DNA of 59,522 nt from assembly GCA_038211295.1 (NCBI GenBank), contig JBBQVS010000016.1, positions 1 to 59,522 of the forward strand, in the 5' to 3' direction. The notes beneath the pieces were generated by a model, which made no database searches, was not told the DNA's origin, and saw only the letters and a list, made by a program, of their open reading frames with translations. Both the position numbers and the translations under genes were made by a program. Each line of letters begins with the position of its first letter. Positions within the stretch are counted from its first letter, which is position 1. Of this stretch, positions 34,882 through 44,082 are shown piece after piece. The DNA comes from JBBQVS01 sp038211295 (GTDB lineage Bacteria > Chloroflexota > Ktedonobacteria > Ktedonobacterales > Ktedonobacteraceae).

Positions 34882-35220
34882 TGCTCCCTTTTGCGTATAG
34901 TGAAGAAATTAGCGAGATGTACCCGGACGGTTCAGACATTCTTAGCTCCTGCTTTGTAGCACAGCAGAGTAAGGGTGCTGTGTGGTTCTCTCCTATCATA
35001 ACACATCAAGCAATGCAAGAGAGGCGCGACATGATGCGTTTGTTTTCATGAACGGGAAAGCACACAAGAGTAGCCCTTTTGCACTATACAGAGAGGTATT
35101 TCTTGATTCCTTACTGTGCCAGTGCTAGTGTAGAGAAGAATGAATAAAATATTTGAAGTGAAGCACCCAGAAGTGTCTGGTGTATAGCGCGAAAACGGAA
35201 TTCAAAGGGAGCTAAAAAAC
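34882..35220. other. 339-bp divergent intergenic region
   Basis: Between proline dehydrogenase (minus) and the zinc-ribbon protein (plus). Possible -10 elements on the minus strand are TATGAT near 34994-34999 and TATACG near 34899, neither with a good -35. A short inverted repeat GCTGTG/CACAGC occurs near 34971. No gene seen. Confidence 0.45.
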
Positions 35221-36210
35221 ATGATTTGTGCATATTGTAAGCTGGTGCGTGCGGAAAACTCGGCTCCTTGTTCCCATTGTGGAGCACCTTCTCCAATTCA
35301 GGGTCAGGCACAGAATACCAGTTGGGGCGTCATCCAACAGCAGGGATTTCCTTCCCCGCAACAGCAAAGTTGGAATGGGCAATCGTCGGCCCTCTGGGGG
35401 CAATCCGCGCAACCGTCTCAGTCACCGCAACAGTGGTCACAGGCGGCATTTGTTCAGCAGGGGCAGGGGCTACAGCAAGGACCACAGGATCAGCAGGGCA
35501 ATCCCCTGTTACCCGTTCCTTATCAGGGCGGCATGGGCTTACAGCAAGTTCCACAGTTCAATGGAATGCAGGTCATGCCCGCGCCGACACAGGACATCAA
35601 CATCGCGCCGCCTCAACACGACGAGGGGGTTGTCTATGTGCCGCCGATGTACACAAAACCGCGCCCAATCATTCCACGTTACCGCATCATTAGTGGTTTT
35701 CTCAGTTTTATTATCGTAACGCTTATGCTTTGTGGTGGCGCGGGCTACTATGCGAAGGCAAGCGGCAGACTTGACATGCTGAGTCGCGTTTTGACTGGCA
35801 ATAATCCAGCCCCACAGAGTCTCCGTCCGAAAAACGCGCTGTTACCTGATCCGTCAGACCAGATCGACAAAGGGCCAGCTTACGATATTATCCCGTCCGC
35901 GACCACCACGCTGCATCTTATCAAGGACACGACAATCGCGGCACAGACGGATAGAATATTCAAGACGAACGAGACATTTTATCTTACGTATAGCGTCTAT
36001 CCGAAAAAAGACGGCAAAGTCACCATCAAGTGGTACATGAACAATCTCTCGTTGCCATATCGTACTGTCCCCCCCGGCAAAGTGCTTACTGCCAATCAAG
36101 CGTTTACAGGTATGACCTCAATGGTCTACGCCACACCTGCGGAGGGAAAGGTTGAAATCTACTGGGAAAACCAGAAGGCGCAAACCCTCTACTTCGTCGT
36201 GAGAAACTAG
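35221..36210 (+). CDS. Zinc-ribbon membrane protein with Gln-rich linker
   Basis: 329 residues. N-terminal zinc ribbon with Cys 3, 6, 17 and 20 (CxxC-x10-CxxC), a Gln/Pro/Gly-rich disordered region (28-150), one TM (157-178) and an exported C-terminal domain of about 150 residues ending in beta-strand patterns (YLTYSVYPKKDGKVTIKWYMNN). The topology, zinc ribbon inside and beta domain outside, is shared with the two larger proteins at 37.4-43.8 kb, and the Cys spacing is the same as in the first of them. Function unknown. SD AAGGGAG is 9 nt before ATG. Confidence 0.75.
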   Translation: MICAYCKLVRAENSAPCSHCGAPSPIQGQAQNTSWGVIQQQGFPSPQQQSWNGQSSALWGQSAQPSQSPQQWSQAAFVQQGQGLQQGPQDQQGNPLLPVPYQGGMGLQQVPQFNGMQVMPAPTQDINIAPPQHDEGVVYVPPMYTKPRPIIPRYRIISGFLSFIIVTLMLCGGAGYYAKASGRLDMLSRVLTGNNPAPQSLRPKNALLPDPSDQIDKGPAYDIIPSATTTLHLIKDTTIAAQTDRIFKTNETFYLTYSVYPKKDGKVTIKWYMNNLSLPYRTVPPGKVLTANQAFTGMTSMVYATPAEGKVEIYWENQKAQTLYFVVRN

Positions 36211-36288
36211 TTTTCCCTGTTACGAAGAAAAGAGTGGTGCAAGCTGTATAATGCCTGTATCGCTCTTTCTGCTTGATGAGCAGGGTGT

Positions 36289-36594
36289 TTACTTACACTG
36301 TGTGTCAACGGTAACGTCACCAAGCACCTGCACCTGACACGCGAGCCGCATGTTCGGATTTTTCTTGAGGTCGCTCCGCAACCAGAACTTTTCCATAAAA
36401 GAAAGCTCGTTTGTGTTGACGGAGGGCGAGACCGCGACACGATCAGTCCCACACAACCCATTCCCATGACAATTGGCGAACTTCCACAGACCACAATAGA
36501 CTGGCACATCGCTCTCCAAAGCGGGATAGCGTACACTATCGCCCTCCGGCACCTGTACCTTTTTGTTCTCACGCATAAACGTTATAGTTGGCAC
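36289..36594 (-). CDS. [2Fe-2S] ferredoxin-like protein with one ligand Cys replaced
   Basis: About 102 residues. Beta-grasp ferredoxin pattern: TITFMRENKKVQVPEGDS, ANCHGNGLCGTDRVAV and the C-terminal MRLACQVQVLGDVTV. Related ferredoxins have C-x5-C-x2-C before RV plus a distal Cys. Here the third Cys is Asp (GTDRV; codon GAT), while an extra Cys lies eight residues earlier (VYCGLWKFANC). Cluster binding may use Asp or the extra Cys, or be lost. GTG at 36594 is preferred over ATG at 36606 because GGAGG lies 5 nt before it, inside the longer frame. Monocistronic. Confidence 0.75.
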   Translation of the reverse strand: MPTITFMRENKKVQVPEGDSVRYPALESDVPVYCGLWKFANCHGNGLCGTDRVAVSPSVNTNELSFMEKFWLRSDLKKNPNMRLACQVQVLGDVTVDTQCK

Positions 36595-36726
36595 AATTTC
36601 CTCCATCGAACAGTTGCAAAATAGTCTATAATTGCTTGTCAGAATATAGCACAGAAGCCTCGGAGCGTCAATAAAGGACGACGTTCTCATACTGGAGCGT
36701 GAGAGCATGGTGAATACATGACATGC

Positions 36727-36859
36727 GAGGGGCATGGCGGGTGCGAGCCGTCGCCACTACTACACACGGAACCGCGTGGCTTTACCATGCAAGACGAGAG
36801 CCGCGCAAGTGGCAATACGGGGAGTGTAGTGGTGACAGAGGCTCGCCCCTGTCATGCTC
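36727..36859. mobile_element. MITE-like palindromic repeat, copy 2 (133 bp)
   Basis: Ends are inverted repeats (left GAGGGGCATGGCGGGTGCGA, right the reverse complement of GAGCATGACAGGGGCGAGCC), about 75% identical over 35 bp. The inner part shares ACACGGAACCGCGTGG (36764-36779) and CGCGCAAG with copy 1 read in reverse. Its right end supplies the stop codon of the Uma2 gene. Confidence 0.75.
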
Positions 36860-37433
36860 ACTCGTCTTCTGGAAGTGTCACCTTTTCGTAGAAAGATGTT
36901 ACGGAAAGTTCGATATTCAGGCTTGCTAGCTTGACCTGCTCTCCTACTTCAAAGGGCGTGAGTATCCAGAATGGTGCATGTTCGCGTCGATAGACCTCTA
37001 CGGACTGCCGTTGTGTGCTTACAAGCACGTATTCCTCGACGCTCGGACAGGTACGATAATACGCAAACTTTGCGCCCCTATCATAGGCTTCTGTACTCGG
37101 TGAAAGCACCTCAATAATAAGACGTGGATAACGCACACTCTCCTCTGTATCGTCGTCCCGTGCATCACATGTCACTGATATATCAGGGTAGACATAACGA
37201 GCAGTTGAAAGACGCACACGGGCATCAGAGGTATACACACTACATGAACTTGTACGAAGCGCGTTTCTCAGTTCACCAGCGATATTCATGCATATCTTGG
37301 AATGTACAAGTGTACCGCCTGCTAGCATATACGCGTTACCATCAATATACTCGTATCGTGCATCTCTGCTCGCACGATCTAACGTCAAATATTCTTCAAC
37401 ACTCATGCGTAAACGACCTGGTTGTGCAACCAT
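36858..37433 (-). CDS. Uma2-family (DUF820) restriction-endonuclease-fold protein
   Basis: About 191 residues. PD-(D/E)XK-fold pattern of the Uma2 family: MSVEEYLTLDRASRDARYEYIDGNAY, the acidic YVYPDISVTCDAR, PRLIIEVLSPSTEAYDRGAKF (the ExL part) and YRTCPSVEEYVLVS. The active-site acids are present. The family is very abundant in cyanobacteria and Chloroflexota, usually in many copies, and its role is unknown. ATG at 37433 is preferred (GGGGGAGAAG upstream). A GTG at 37451 overlaps the upstream stop codon and is possible. The C-terminal Asp-Glu and TGA stop run into the 133-bp repeat. Confidence 0.85.
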   Translation of the reverse strand: MVAQPGRLRMSVEEYLTLDRASRDARYEYIDGNAYMLAGGTLVHSKICMNIAGELRNALRTSSCSVYTSDARVRLSTARYVYPDISVTCDARDDDTEESVRYPRLIIEVLSPSTEAYDRGAKFAYYRTCPSVEEYVLVSTQRQSVEVYRREHAPFWILTPFEVGEQVKLASLNIELSVTSFYEKVTLPEDE

Positions 37434-37450
37434 TAGAATCTTCTCCCCCA

Positions 37451-39970
37451 CTATGTCGTGAACGTAATATACACCGTGCGCGACGAAACAGTTGTTCCTG
37501 TATCGCTATCGCTTATCAGCAAGAGGCCGGAGTACGACATGCCTTTTTGTAACCCTTTCCCAACACAGGTTACAAGAATATCTTTACTGGTGCCAGCCGC
37601 GAGCGTACCACTCGTGTTGCTCACAACCAGCCATGTACCGCCAACAGGCTCGTCCATGTGAACGCTCAGCGTCCAGTTCAGGGGAGCCGAGCCGATGTTA
37701 CTGATCGTCACAGTCTGAGTGTTCGTGTTTGGGCCGCTCATATCAAGCCCGATATTTGATGGCGAGGTCGCAATCGCGGCCTGACTCTGAATGGTAATTG
37801 TAATCGGTATTTTCTGACTGGCTACCGTTGTTCCCACGTCACTGTCCGCGATTGTTAGCACTGTTGTCAGCGTTCCCGCGCCATACGTCGCAGTAACTGG
37901 GTCCACCTCTATAAACGTATGCGCTTGTGGCAGCAAAGTCCCACTGGATTGTGAGAGAGGCGCGAAGATGCCGCCGTCGCCGCTCTCGCTCGCGCTCCAA
38001 TTGAGTGGAGCATTGCCTGTGTTTGTAATGGTCAGCAATTGCCCTATCGGATTTGTTCCCTGTTCAGACTGAAATATCAGAATGGTATTTCGCACGGAGA
38101 TTGCAGCTGCGGGCGGCGTCGTAATCGCCAGTGATACAGGTATCTGGATTGTCTGGTTGCCACCGTTAAAAGTGAGCATTCCCTGATATGAGCCTTCCTT
38201 GAGGCCCGCGCTGGCAACATTGACTGTGACCGTTGTTGAGGCGTTCATATCAACAGTACCGTTCTGGGTGGTCACGCTCAACCAGTTGCCCTGATTGACG
38301 GTTGTCATAGTGACACTCCAGTTTTGCGCCTGTCCTCCGCTGTTTTGCACCGTCAACGTCTTTCCCGCCATACTCTGGCCTGTAAGGGCGGTAAAGGTAA
38401 GAGTAGATGGCGAGACAAGAATGTTCCCAGGCGCAACAACGCTTAATGACACTGTAATAGTCGCGCTCGCTCCCCCGGTCAGGGTAATCGCGCCTTGATA
38501 AATGCCAACCGCGAGCTGTTGCGCCTGTACCCCGATCAGCAGTTGCTGGCTTTGCCGAACGTCGATTTGTCCACTCGCAGGGCCTGCGAGATACAACCAG
38601 CCAGCACCATCGTTTGTGGTTGTCGTTGCCTGCCAATTTAATGGCTTGCCACCACTATTTTGCAATGTTACCGCTTGTGCCGGCACCGTCTGCGTCGTCG
38701 TCGTAGAAAACGTGAGCGCGGATGTAGAGATATTGAGCGCGGCAGGAGTCGCATCGACCTTCATGGTAACGGTCAACTTGACAACGTTGCTACTACTCTT
38801 TTGCGTAAAGGTGATGTGTCCCGTATACGCTTTGGGCGCGAGATTGCTACGGTTCACCGTAATCGTGATGGGCGAGCTGCCGGAGAACGTGTACGAGTTG
38901 CTAATCGGAGACGCTGTGAGCCACGTTACATCGCTACTCTGCTGCCATGCAAGCTCGCCGCCACCCACGTTTCTCAACGTTATTTTTTTGCTTGATGTGG
39001 TTCCAGCACGGTCTGTTCCCAGATCGATACTCGGCGTCGAAAGCTGTAGTTGCGGTGGCGCGGTTGACGGTGGTTGTACGGTAACATTTGTGGTAGTGCT
39101 TACCTGTTGTGTCTCGTCGGTAGCATGAAGCTTATGCGCTCCCACGCTCCAATCATTCGGTACAACTACATCGACAGTAAATGTTCCTCCATGATCGGTC
39201 ATTGCATCAAGCTGCTTTTTCATGCTGTCATATAAAGGAACATCGAGATCATGAGTAAATTTTACCTGTGTAGCGGGTGCAAAGCCATGTCCGCTAAGCG
39301 CAACAGTATCACCCACTCGTACCGTCGCGGGATCAACACTCAGCGTCAGTGTAGCAGACGCAGGCGTGAAAGGGCCTTTGAGCAGCGCAAACGCGATAAT
39401 TCCACTTGCGAGCAAAAAGAAAATACACGAGAGCGTCAGCAAAAATGGAATAACTCGTCTTGGCGGTGTTGCTCTGGGCGGACGCGCAGGGCGGTAGAGA
39501 GCGGCAAGTGCGCCATCCGTATCTTGTAACGGTTTCTCTCGCTGTATATGAGGTGCCAACGGTTCAATCCGCTCAGTACGGTAGAGGTGTTGTGCCTCCT
39601 CTTCCGCCATCGGAGATGGTTGCGAAACGTGCGGCCTTTCTTGAACCGAATGTATTACTGTTGGGGTATCTTTTTCGATATCGTGTTCAAGTTCTGGATG
39701 AAGAATCGGAACAAGTGCTGATATCTCTTCTGGCTCACTCAGCGGAGGCCGTTGTATAGCAACCATGCTTGATTGGTAGGGTTGATCTTCGGGATGTAAA
39801 CCAGAATAGTGGCCCGCGCGGTGCGGCGACGCGGGCGGCAATGAAGGGCGTGTCAAGTCACGTGTTGGCGTCTTGCGTTTCTTTTCTGGAAAGGTATATC
39901 CACAACGACTGCATACCGATGTTTCAGCACGAAGTAACTTGTGGCATTGGGTGCAGCGTTTCGTCTCCAT
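37451..39970 (-). CDS. Zinc-ribbon / single-TM / BACON-like repeat surface protein (839 aa)
   Basis: N-terminal zinc ribbon (Cys 6, 9, 20, 23), a Pro-rich cytosolic linker, one TM (174-197), an Ig-like exported domain (205-300), then about five tandem domains of roughly 90-100 residues with the BACON/choice-of-anchor pattern: LTFxxxxGQxxxxKxLTVQNSGG, W at the strand after, WLxxxxxSG and a following VNxxxLxxGxYxGxxTxxG. Such domains are beta sandwiches linked to carbohydrate or surface binding. No enzymatic domain. The start lacks an SD; see the upstream 11-codon ORF. Related in design to the 1167-residue protein next door. Confidence 0.82.
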   Translation of the reverse strand: METKRCTQCHKLLRAETSVCSRCGYTFPEKKRKTPTRDLTRPSLPPASPHRAGHYSGLHPEDQPYQSSMVAIQRPPLSEPEEISALVPILHPELEHDIEKDTPTVIHSVQERPHVSQPSPMAEEEAQHLYRTERIEPLAPHIQREKPLQDTDGALAALYRPARPPRATPPRRVIPFLLTLSCIFFLLASGIIAFALLKGPFTPASATLTLSVDPATVRVGDTVALSGHGFAPATQVKFTHDLDVPLYDSMKKQLDAMTDHGGTFTVDVVVPNDWSVGAHKLHATDETQQVSTTTNVTVQPPSTAPPQLQLSTPSIDLGTDRAGTTSSKKITLRNVGGGELAWQQSSDVTWLTASPISNSYTFSGSSPITITVNRSNLAPKAYTGHITFTQKSSSNVVKLTVTMKVDATPAALNISTSALTFSTTTTQTVPAQAVTLQNSGGKPLNWQATTTTNDGAGWLYLAGPASGQIDVRQSQQLLIGVQAQQLAVGIYQGAITLTGGASATITVSLSVVAPGNILVSPSTLTFTALTGQSMAGKTLTVQNSGGQAQNWSVTMTTVNQGNWLSVTTQNGTVDMNASTTVTVNVASAGLKEGSYQGMLTFNGGNQTIQIPVSLAITTPPAAAISVRNTILIFQSEQGTNPIGQLLTITNTGNAPLNWSASESGDGGIFAPLSQSSGTLLPQAHTFIEVDPVTATYGAGTLTTVLTIADSDVGTTVASQKIPITITIQSQAAIATSPSNIGLDMSGPNTNTQTVTISNIGSAPLNWTLSVHMDEPVGGTWLVVSNTSGTLAAGTSKDILVTCVGKGLQKGMSYSGLLLISDSDTGTTVSSRTVYITFTT

Positions 39971-39976
39971 TAAACA

Positions 39977-40012
39977 TCATTTGAGGCGTGTGTACAGCGT
40001 CGCGCCATACAT
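39977..40012 (-). CDS. 11-codon ORF in frame with the 839-aa protein
   Basis: ATG at 40012 has an ideal SD (AAGGAGG at 40021-40027, 8-nt spacing) and encodes MYGATLYTRLK followed by TGA. Two codons later, in the same frame, comes ATG of the 839-residue protein, which has no SD of its own. So this is either a coupling leader or the true N-terminus interrupted by TGA. The rest of the 322-bp gap (39971-40292) contains only the terminator of the neighbouring gene and an A/T-rich promoter region. Confidence 0.5.
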   Translation of the reverse strand: MYGATLYTRLK

Positions 40013-40215
40013 CGCCCCATCCTCCTTAGCCGCTATGTTTGCAGAATTGTACAGTCTCTTCACATAGAGAATACGTTCTATAAGAGTAAACGCAGACAGA
40101 GCATATTTATAAAAACGTGTTATAAAACAAATGTATTGTACCACAGGGCGTCTACAAGGAAGTACGACGCATGGCGGTGGCAGAGCTTTCAGCAGAAGGA
40201 TTTTTAAGAGCAGGC

Positions 40216-40282
40216 ATGCCAACGGCGGATTGGGGTCATGGCGCGGCTTGCTCGCGCTATGACCCCAATCCGCCGTTGGCAT
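40216..40282. terminator. 30-bp hairpin after the 1167-aa gene
   Basis: Arms 40216-40245 and 40253-40282 pair over 30 bp with a single G-U, loop of 7 nt, starting 10 bp beyond the stop of the 1167-residue protein. No U-run on its exit side. Confidence 0.75.
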
Positions 40283-40292
40283 TTCCTGAAGC

Positions 40293-43200
40293 TTAGCCGG
40301 GCAGGAGATTTACGTTCACGCCCAGTTTATTTCCGGAAACCGTCACTGAAACGCTTCCCGTGTAGTGTAAAGCGGCACTATTGAGTCCACTCGCGGAAAC
40401 GGTATACGCTCCCAACGCGAGATTTGAGAACGAGTAGTTCCCATTCGCGTCCGCTATCGCATTTACGGGCGTACCTCCTGAAGCGGTAAGCACTACCGAC
40501 GCCGCGGGCAACGCAAGAGGAGTAGCACATATGGCATCGGCACACAGATTGACGGTTCCACTTAGCGAATAGCCAGTGACGTTGAGCGTCACGGGAATTA
40601 TTTGTGTTCCATTGTTAATTGTAGCACCGTTACTTGTTGTTACAGTAATGTACCCCTTGTACGTTCCGGGCGCACGGGTGGCGGCATTCACACTCACGTT
40701 GTCGCTTGCTCCACCACCTGTATCGGAGCCTGAAGCGGACGAAAGCGTAAGCCAGCTTGTGCTTGAAGAGTCAACGTTGGTAGACCAGGAGACTGGTCGC
40801 ACGCACGTTCCAGTCTCATTGATCGAGAAAGCTTGAGACGGAACAGTCTGCCCTTCTGCCACAGTGAATGTTAGACCGGACGACACAGGTGACAGTTCAC
40901 ACGCGGGTAGCACATTCAGAGTGATTGAGAAGACCTGCGGGCTACCTTGCGCGACAATCCCCGAACTGTCTTGCGTACTAATAGACACCTGCGCTGTATG
41001 GGAGCCGGGAGATTGACCAACGGCAGATGCGCTAATATTTATTGAGGTAGCAAGACCACTTGGCCCAAAACTTCCGCTCGTGGCAGAGAGGTTCAGCCAG
41101 GGAGCGGCGGGACTCACGGTTGCGTTCCACCCTAAAGGCCATGCACAGTTTCCTGATGCTGTAAGAGTCACCGCCTGTGATGCGGGATCGGCCCCACCCA
41201 CCACCGCGTTAAACGCTAATGAGCTAGAAGAAGGCTGTACAAGCGCACATGGAGGATTGATGGTGAGTGACACAGTTATTGACTGGGGCGCACCAACAAC
41301 AAGCGTTTGGCCCGTCTTCGCATCATATGCGGTGAGGGTGACTATCGTGTTGTATGCGGCAGGCGTCAGTCCATTTGTAGCTGCACGTATCGTCATAGTT
41401 GCCGTTTGTCCAGGATTTATGACCCCTCCAGTTGGCGAAATACTCAGCCACGCTGTCGCCAGGGCGGTTATGTTCGTACTCCACTTCATCGCGCTCTGAC
41501 CCGTGTTTGTTATCAGCATCGTTTGACCCGATGTAATTGGCTGACCTTCCACCGCCGAGAAACTTATCTGAAGTGGAGCAGCGGCCATAACAGGTGCGCC
41601 CGGTTGCGGCGGTGCCTGTACAATAAGTACAACATTGATTGTTGTACTTCCCTGCGCGTTGCCATCCAGATTTGACGCAACCGTAATCGCTGCATTATAG
41701 GTGCCGGGAGTCATACCTGCCGCGTTTACGCCAACAGTGATAACCGAGTTAGTACCAGACTTCGCGACACCATTGGCGGGCGTGATAGACAACCAGTTAG
41801 AAACAGTAGTCGCTTGCCATTGTACCGAAAGACTGGAACTGCAATTAGAGGTCGTACTGACATTGATTGTCTGATTACTTGCGTTACTGCTATTTTGAAC
41901 CGCGTTAAATGTTAGCTGACCCACACTTGGCAACAGACTACAATGCGGCTGTATGGTCAATGAGACGCTCACGCTCTGCGTGTGATTTATCGTCTTTGGA
42001 TCTGCTGACGAGAAGACCAGCGTGTTCGTATAGAGGCCATGCGTGAGGTTTTGATTGTTCACCGAAATGTGAATATCCTGCGTCGCGCCAGGGGCAACAG
42101 TGCCAGACGACCCATCTACATGTAGCCAGTTGGCCGTCATAAAAGACATCGCGCCCATACTCAGAAACGGCCCCTGTCCACTCTGGGCCAGTGGCTGGTT
42201 GTTTGTAAGCGACCAGGGAAGCGGTTGATGACCAGGATTGGACACCGTTAAGGTCTGGCTATCCGTGCTGGCGGTTCCCTCTGATGTAGTGAACGAAAGC
42301 ACGGGTGGCGCAACCATCAGCACGGCCCCTGCATCGGGTGGGAGCGGTGTCACAGTCATTTCTACATTCACGACTATAGGCGCACTCACGTTCGACGAAA
42401 AGGTGATTTTGCCATGATAGGATTGTGGCTTCATCGCACCGCGCTCAACAGCAATCGAAAGCGTTTGACTATCGCTGAATGTTCCCTCATTCGGCGTAAG
42501 CATCAACCAGGGCGAGTTACTGCTGGCGGACCAGACGATGGCACCACTCGCGTTTACATCATTGGAAAGGACAAAATTCTGAATGGTGTTTGACCCTTGA
42601 TGGTCTGACCCCATGTCAACAGAAAGTGTTTTAATAATTAAATGCGAGGGCTTTGATGAACCGGCACCAACGATTTGCAGCGTCGCGTTCGCGGTGTAGT
42701 GCGAAACGATATCCTCAGCCTCTACATTGTGAAAGCCTGGACTCCAGTCTTTGGAAATAACAGTAGACGTGGTGGCGGAACCATTTTTGTCGATGCGGGC
42801 GACGGGGAAGCCACTGTTGAGCAAAATCGGGACACCAACATCGCGTGTTATATATACACTTGTCGCGGGGGTAAAATGAGTAAGCAGTATCGTTACCGCT
42901 TGCCCCATATAGACCTTGTTGTCCTTTGTATCTTTTATAGAAAGCGTCAGTGTCGGAGGGCCACCAACAGGCACAACCGTATGATGTGGATGGAGGAAAG
43001 CGACAGAAACAAGCGTTGTATCAATCGTCAACGCGAGAATTGCTAAGATAGCCAGGCTAACAAACGCTATTCTGAGATGCATGGTGCGTGTCGTTTTGCG
43101 CCCAGCAGGTGAAGCGATTAGACCTGCGGCTCTCGCTCTGCGTTCGTCCTCTGCCTCGATACGTGCGGACTCAAGACCGTTGGGGAAATGCCGCGACTGC

Positions 43201-43796
43201 AAGGGGTCAGTATAATTTTCCCATGTATTGTTGTTATCGATATCGTCGGTGTCAGGCAGCCAGGGCCAGAGGTCGGGCATATCCTTTGATGAAACTTCAG
43301 TCCCCTTTTGCTTCATTTTACCCGTATCCACGATTGCTTTTGGAAGTGGTGTGCTATGCCGTTGAATATCACCAGAAATATCGCGCAAGGGGGAGAGACG
43401 CGAAGCATGTGGTTGCCGCTTCTCGTTCTGATCTACAGCCGCGATGCGTCGCGCCGCGTCATTGAGCCGATGAATGGCTTGTTCCACCATATTTACATAC
43501 ACGCCATGCGATGACCCCGATGAGGTCACAGGCACATCCGACGCTGCAATGACAGGGACAGTTTGATACTCTTCTATGTTATTCTCTGACTGTACAGGCG
43601 CGACTATCGGCTGTGGCGCAGTCGAAACGACAGTGAGCGCGGCCTGCGCTTCAGAAAGTTGCGACGCCTCGTCACGTCCCGGAAATTGCACGCGACACTC
43701 ACTGCATAATAAGACAGTAGCATCACACGGTCTGTGACAATGAAGACACTTACTCATGTCTCGTCTCTGTTGGTCATTCTGACGTTCTACTTGCAT
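40293..43796 (-). CDS. Zinc-ribbon / single-TM / BACON-like repeat surface protein (1167 aa)
   Basis: N-terminal Cys cluster (Cys 17, 20, 24, 31, 34), a cytosolic linker of about 200 residues with charged and Gln-rich segments, TM 241-268, an Ig-like exported domain, then about seven tandem BACON-like beta-sandwich domains (recurrent LTVSNPGHQPLPWSL, WLxxxxxSGTV, SVNNQNLTHGLYTN patterns), and finally a carboxypeptidase-regulatory-like/Cna-B-type domain of about 90 residues (ADANGNYSFSNLALGAYTVSA). Most likely a cell-surface binding or adhesion protein whose zinc ribbon remains inside. It is not an enzyme by any motif I can see. GGGGGT precedes the chosen ATG; ATG at codon 14 is an alternative. 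Confidence 0.82.
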   Translation of the reverse strand: MQVERQNDQQRRDMSKCLHCHRPCDATVLLCSECRVQFPGRDEASQLSEAQAALTVVSTAPQPIVAPVQSENNIEEYQTVPVIAASDVPVTSSGSSHGVYVNMVEQAIHRLNDAARRIAAVDQNEKRQPHASRLSPLRDISGDIQRHSTPLPKAIVDTGKMKQKGTEVSSKDMPDLWPWLPDTDDIDNNNTWENYTDPLQSRHFPNGLESARIEAEDERRARAAGLIASPAGRKTTRTMHLRIAFVSLAILAILALTIDTTLVSVAFLHPHHTVVPVGGPPTLTLSIKDTKDNKVYMGQAVTILLTHFTPATSVYITRDVGVPILLNSGFPVARIDKNGSATTSTVISKDWSPGFHNVEAEDIVSHYTANATLQIVGAGSSKPSHLIIKTLSVDMGSDHQGSNTIQNFVLSNDVNASGAIVWSASSNSPWLMLTPNEGTFSDSQTLSIAVERGAMKPQSYHGKITFSSNVSAPIVVNVEMTVTPLPPDAGAVLMVAPPVLSFTTSEGTASTDSQTLTVSNPGHQPLPWSLTNNQPLAQSGQGPFLSMGAMSFMTANWLHVDGSSGTVAPGATQDIHISVNNQNLTHGLYTNTLVFSSADPKTINHTQSVSVSLTIQPHCSLLPSVGQLTFNAVQNSSNASNQTINVSTTSNCSSSLSVQWQATTVSNWLSITPANGVAKSGTNSVITVGVNAAGMTPGTYNAAITVASNLDGNAQGSTTINVVLIVQAPPQPGAPVMAAAPLQISFSAVEGQPITSGQTMLITNTGQSAMKWSTNITALATAWLSISPTGGVINPGQTATMTIRAATNGLTPAAYNTIVTLTAYDAKTGQTLVVGAPQSITVSLTINPPCALVQPSSSSLAFNAVVGGADPASQAVTLTASGNCAWPLGWNATVSPAAPWLNLSATSGSFGPSGLATSINISASAVGQSPGSHTAQVSISTQDSSGIVAQGSPQVFSITLNVLPACELSPVSSGLTFTVAEGQTVPSQAFSINETGTCVRPVSWSTNVDSSSTSWLTLSSASGSDTGGGASDNVSVNAATRAPGTYKGYITVTTSNGATINNGTQIIPVTLNVTGYSLSGTVNLCADAICATPLALPAASVVLTASGGTPVNAIADANGNYSFSNLALGAYTVSASGLNSAALHYTGSVSVTVSGNKLGVNVNLLPG

Positions 43797-44001
43797 GTGC
43801 CAACCCCCATGATAGATGAGAACATAAAACAGAGCGGAAACGCAGAAATAAGTAAAAGTGGTCGCTTCACTCTGTCTCGTATCTCTTTCTAATACTTATA
43901 ATTACATACATATTATTGTTCGCTTAGTATGCCTATACGATAGAACGCGCCATGGTTCGGGTTGTCACATACAACGCTAGTGGGATAGGACTTATTGCTT
44001 A

Positions 44002-44038
44002 TGAGGGGATGGCGCGGGCAAGCCGCGCCATCCCCTCA
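44002..44038. terminator. 16-bp hairpin after pheT
   Basis: Perfect 16-bp stem (44002-44017 with 44023-44038), loop GCAAG, 44 bp beyond the pheT stop. Its sequence (GGCGCGGGCAAGCCGCGCC) belongs to the same repeat family as the long copies. Confidence 0.75.
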
Positions 44039-44082
44039 ACACGGTCTATGCTTCCCGGTATCCGCTCTATGCCCTGACGCTA

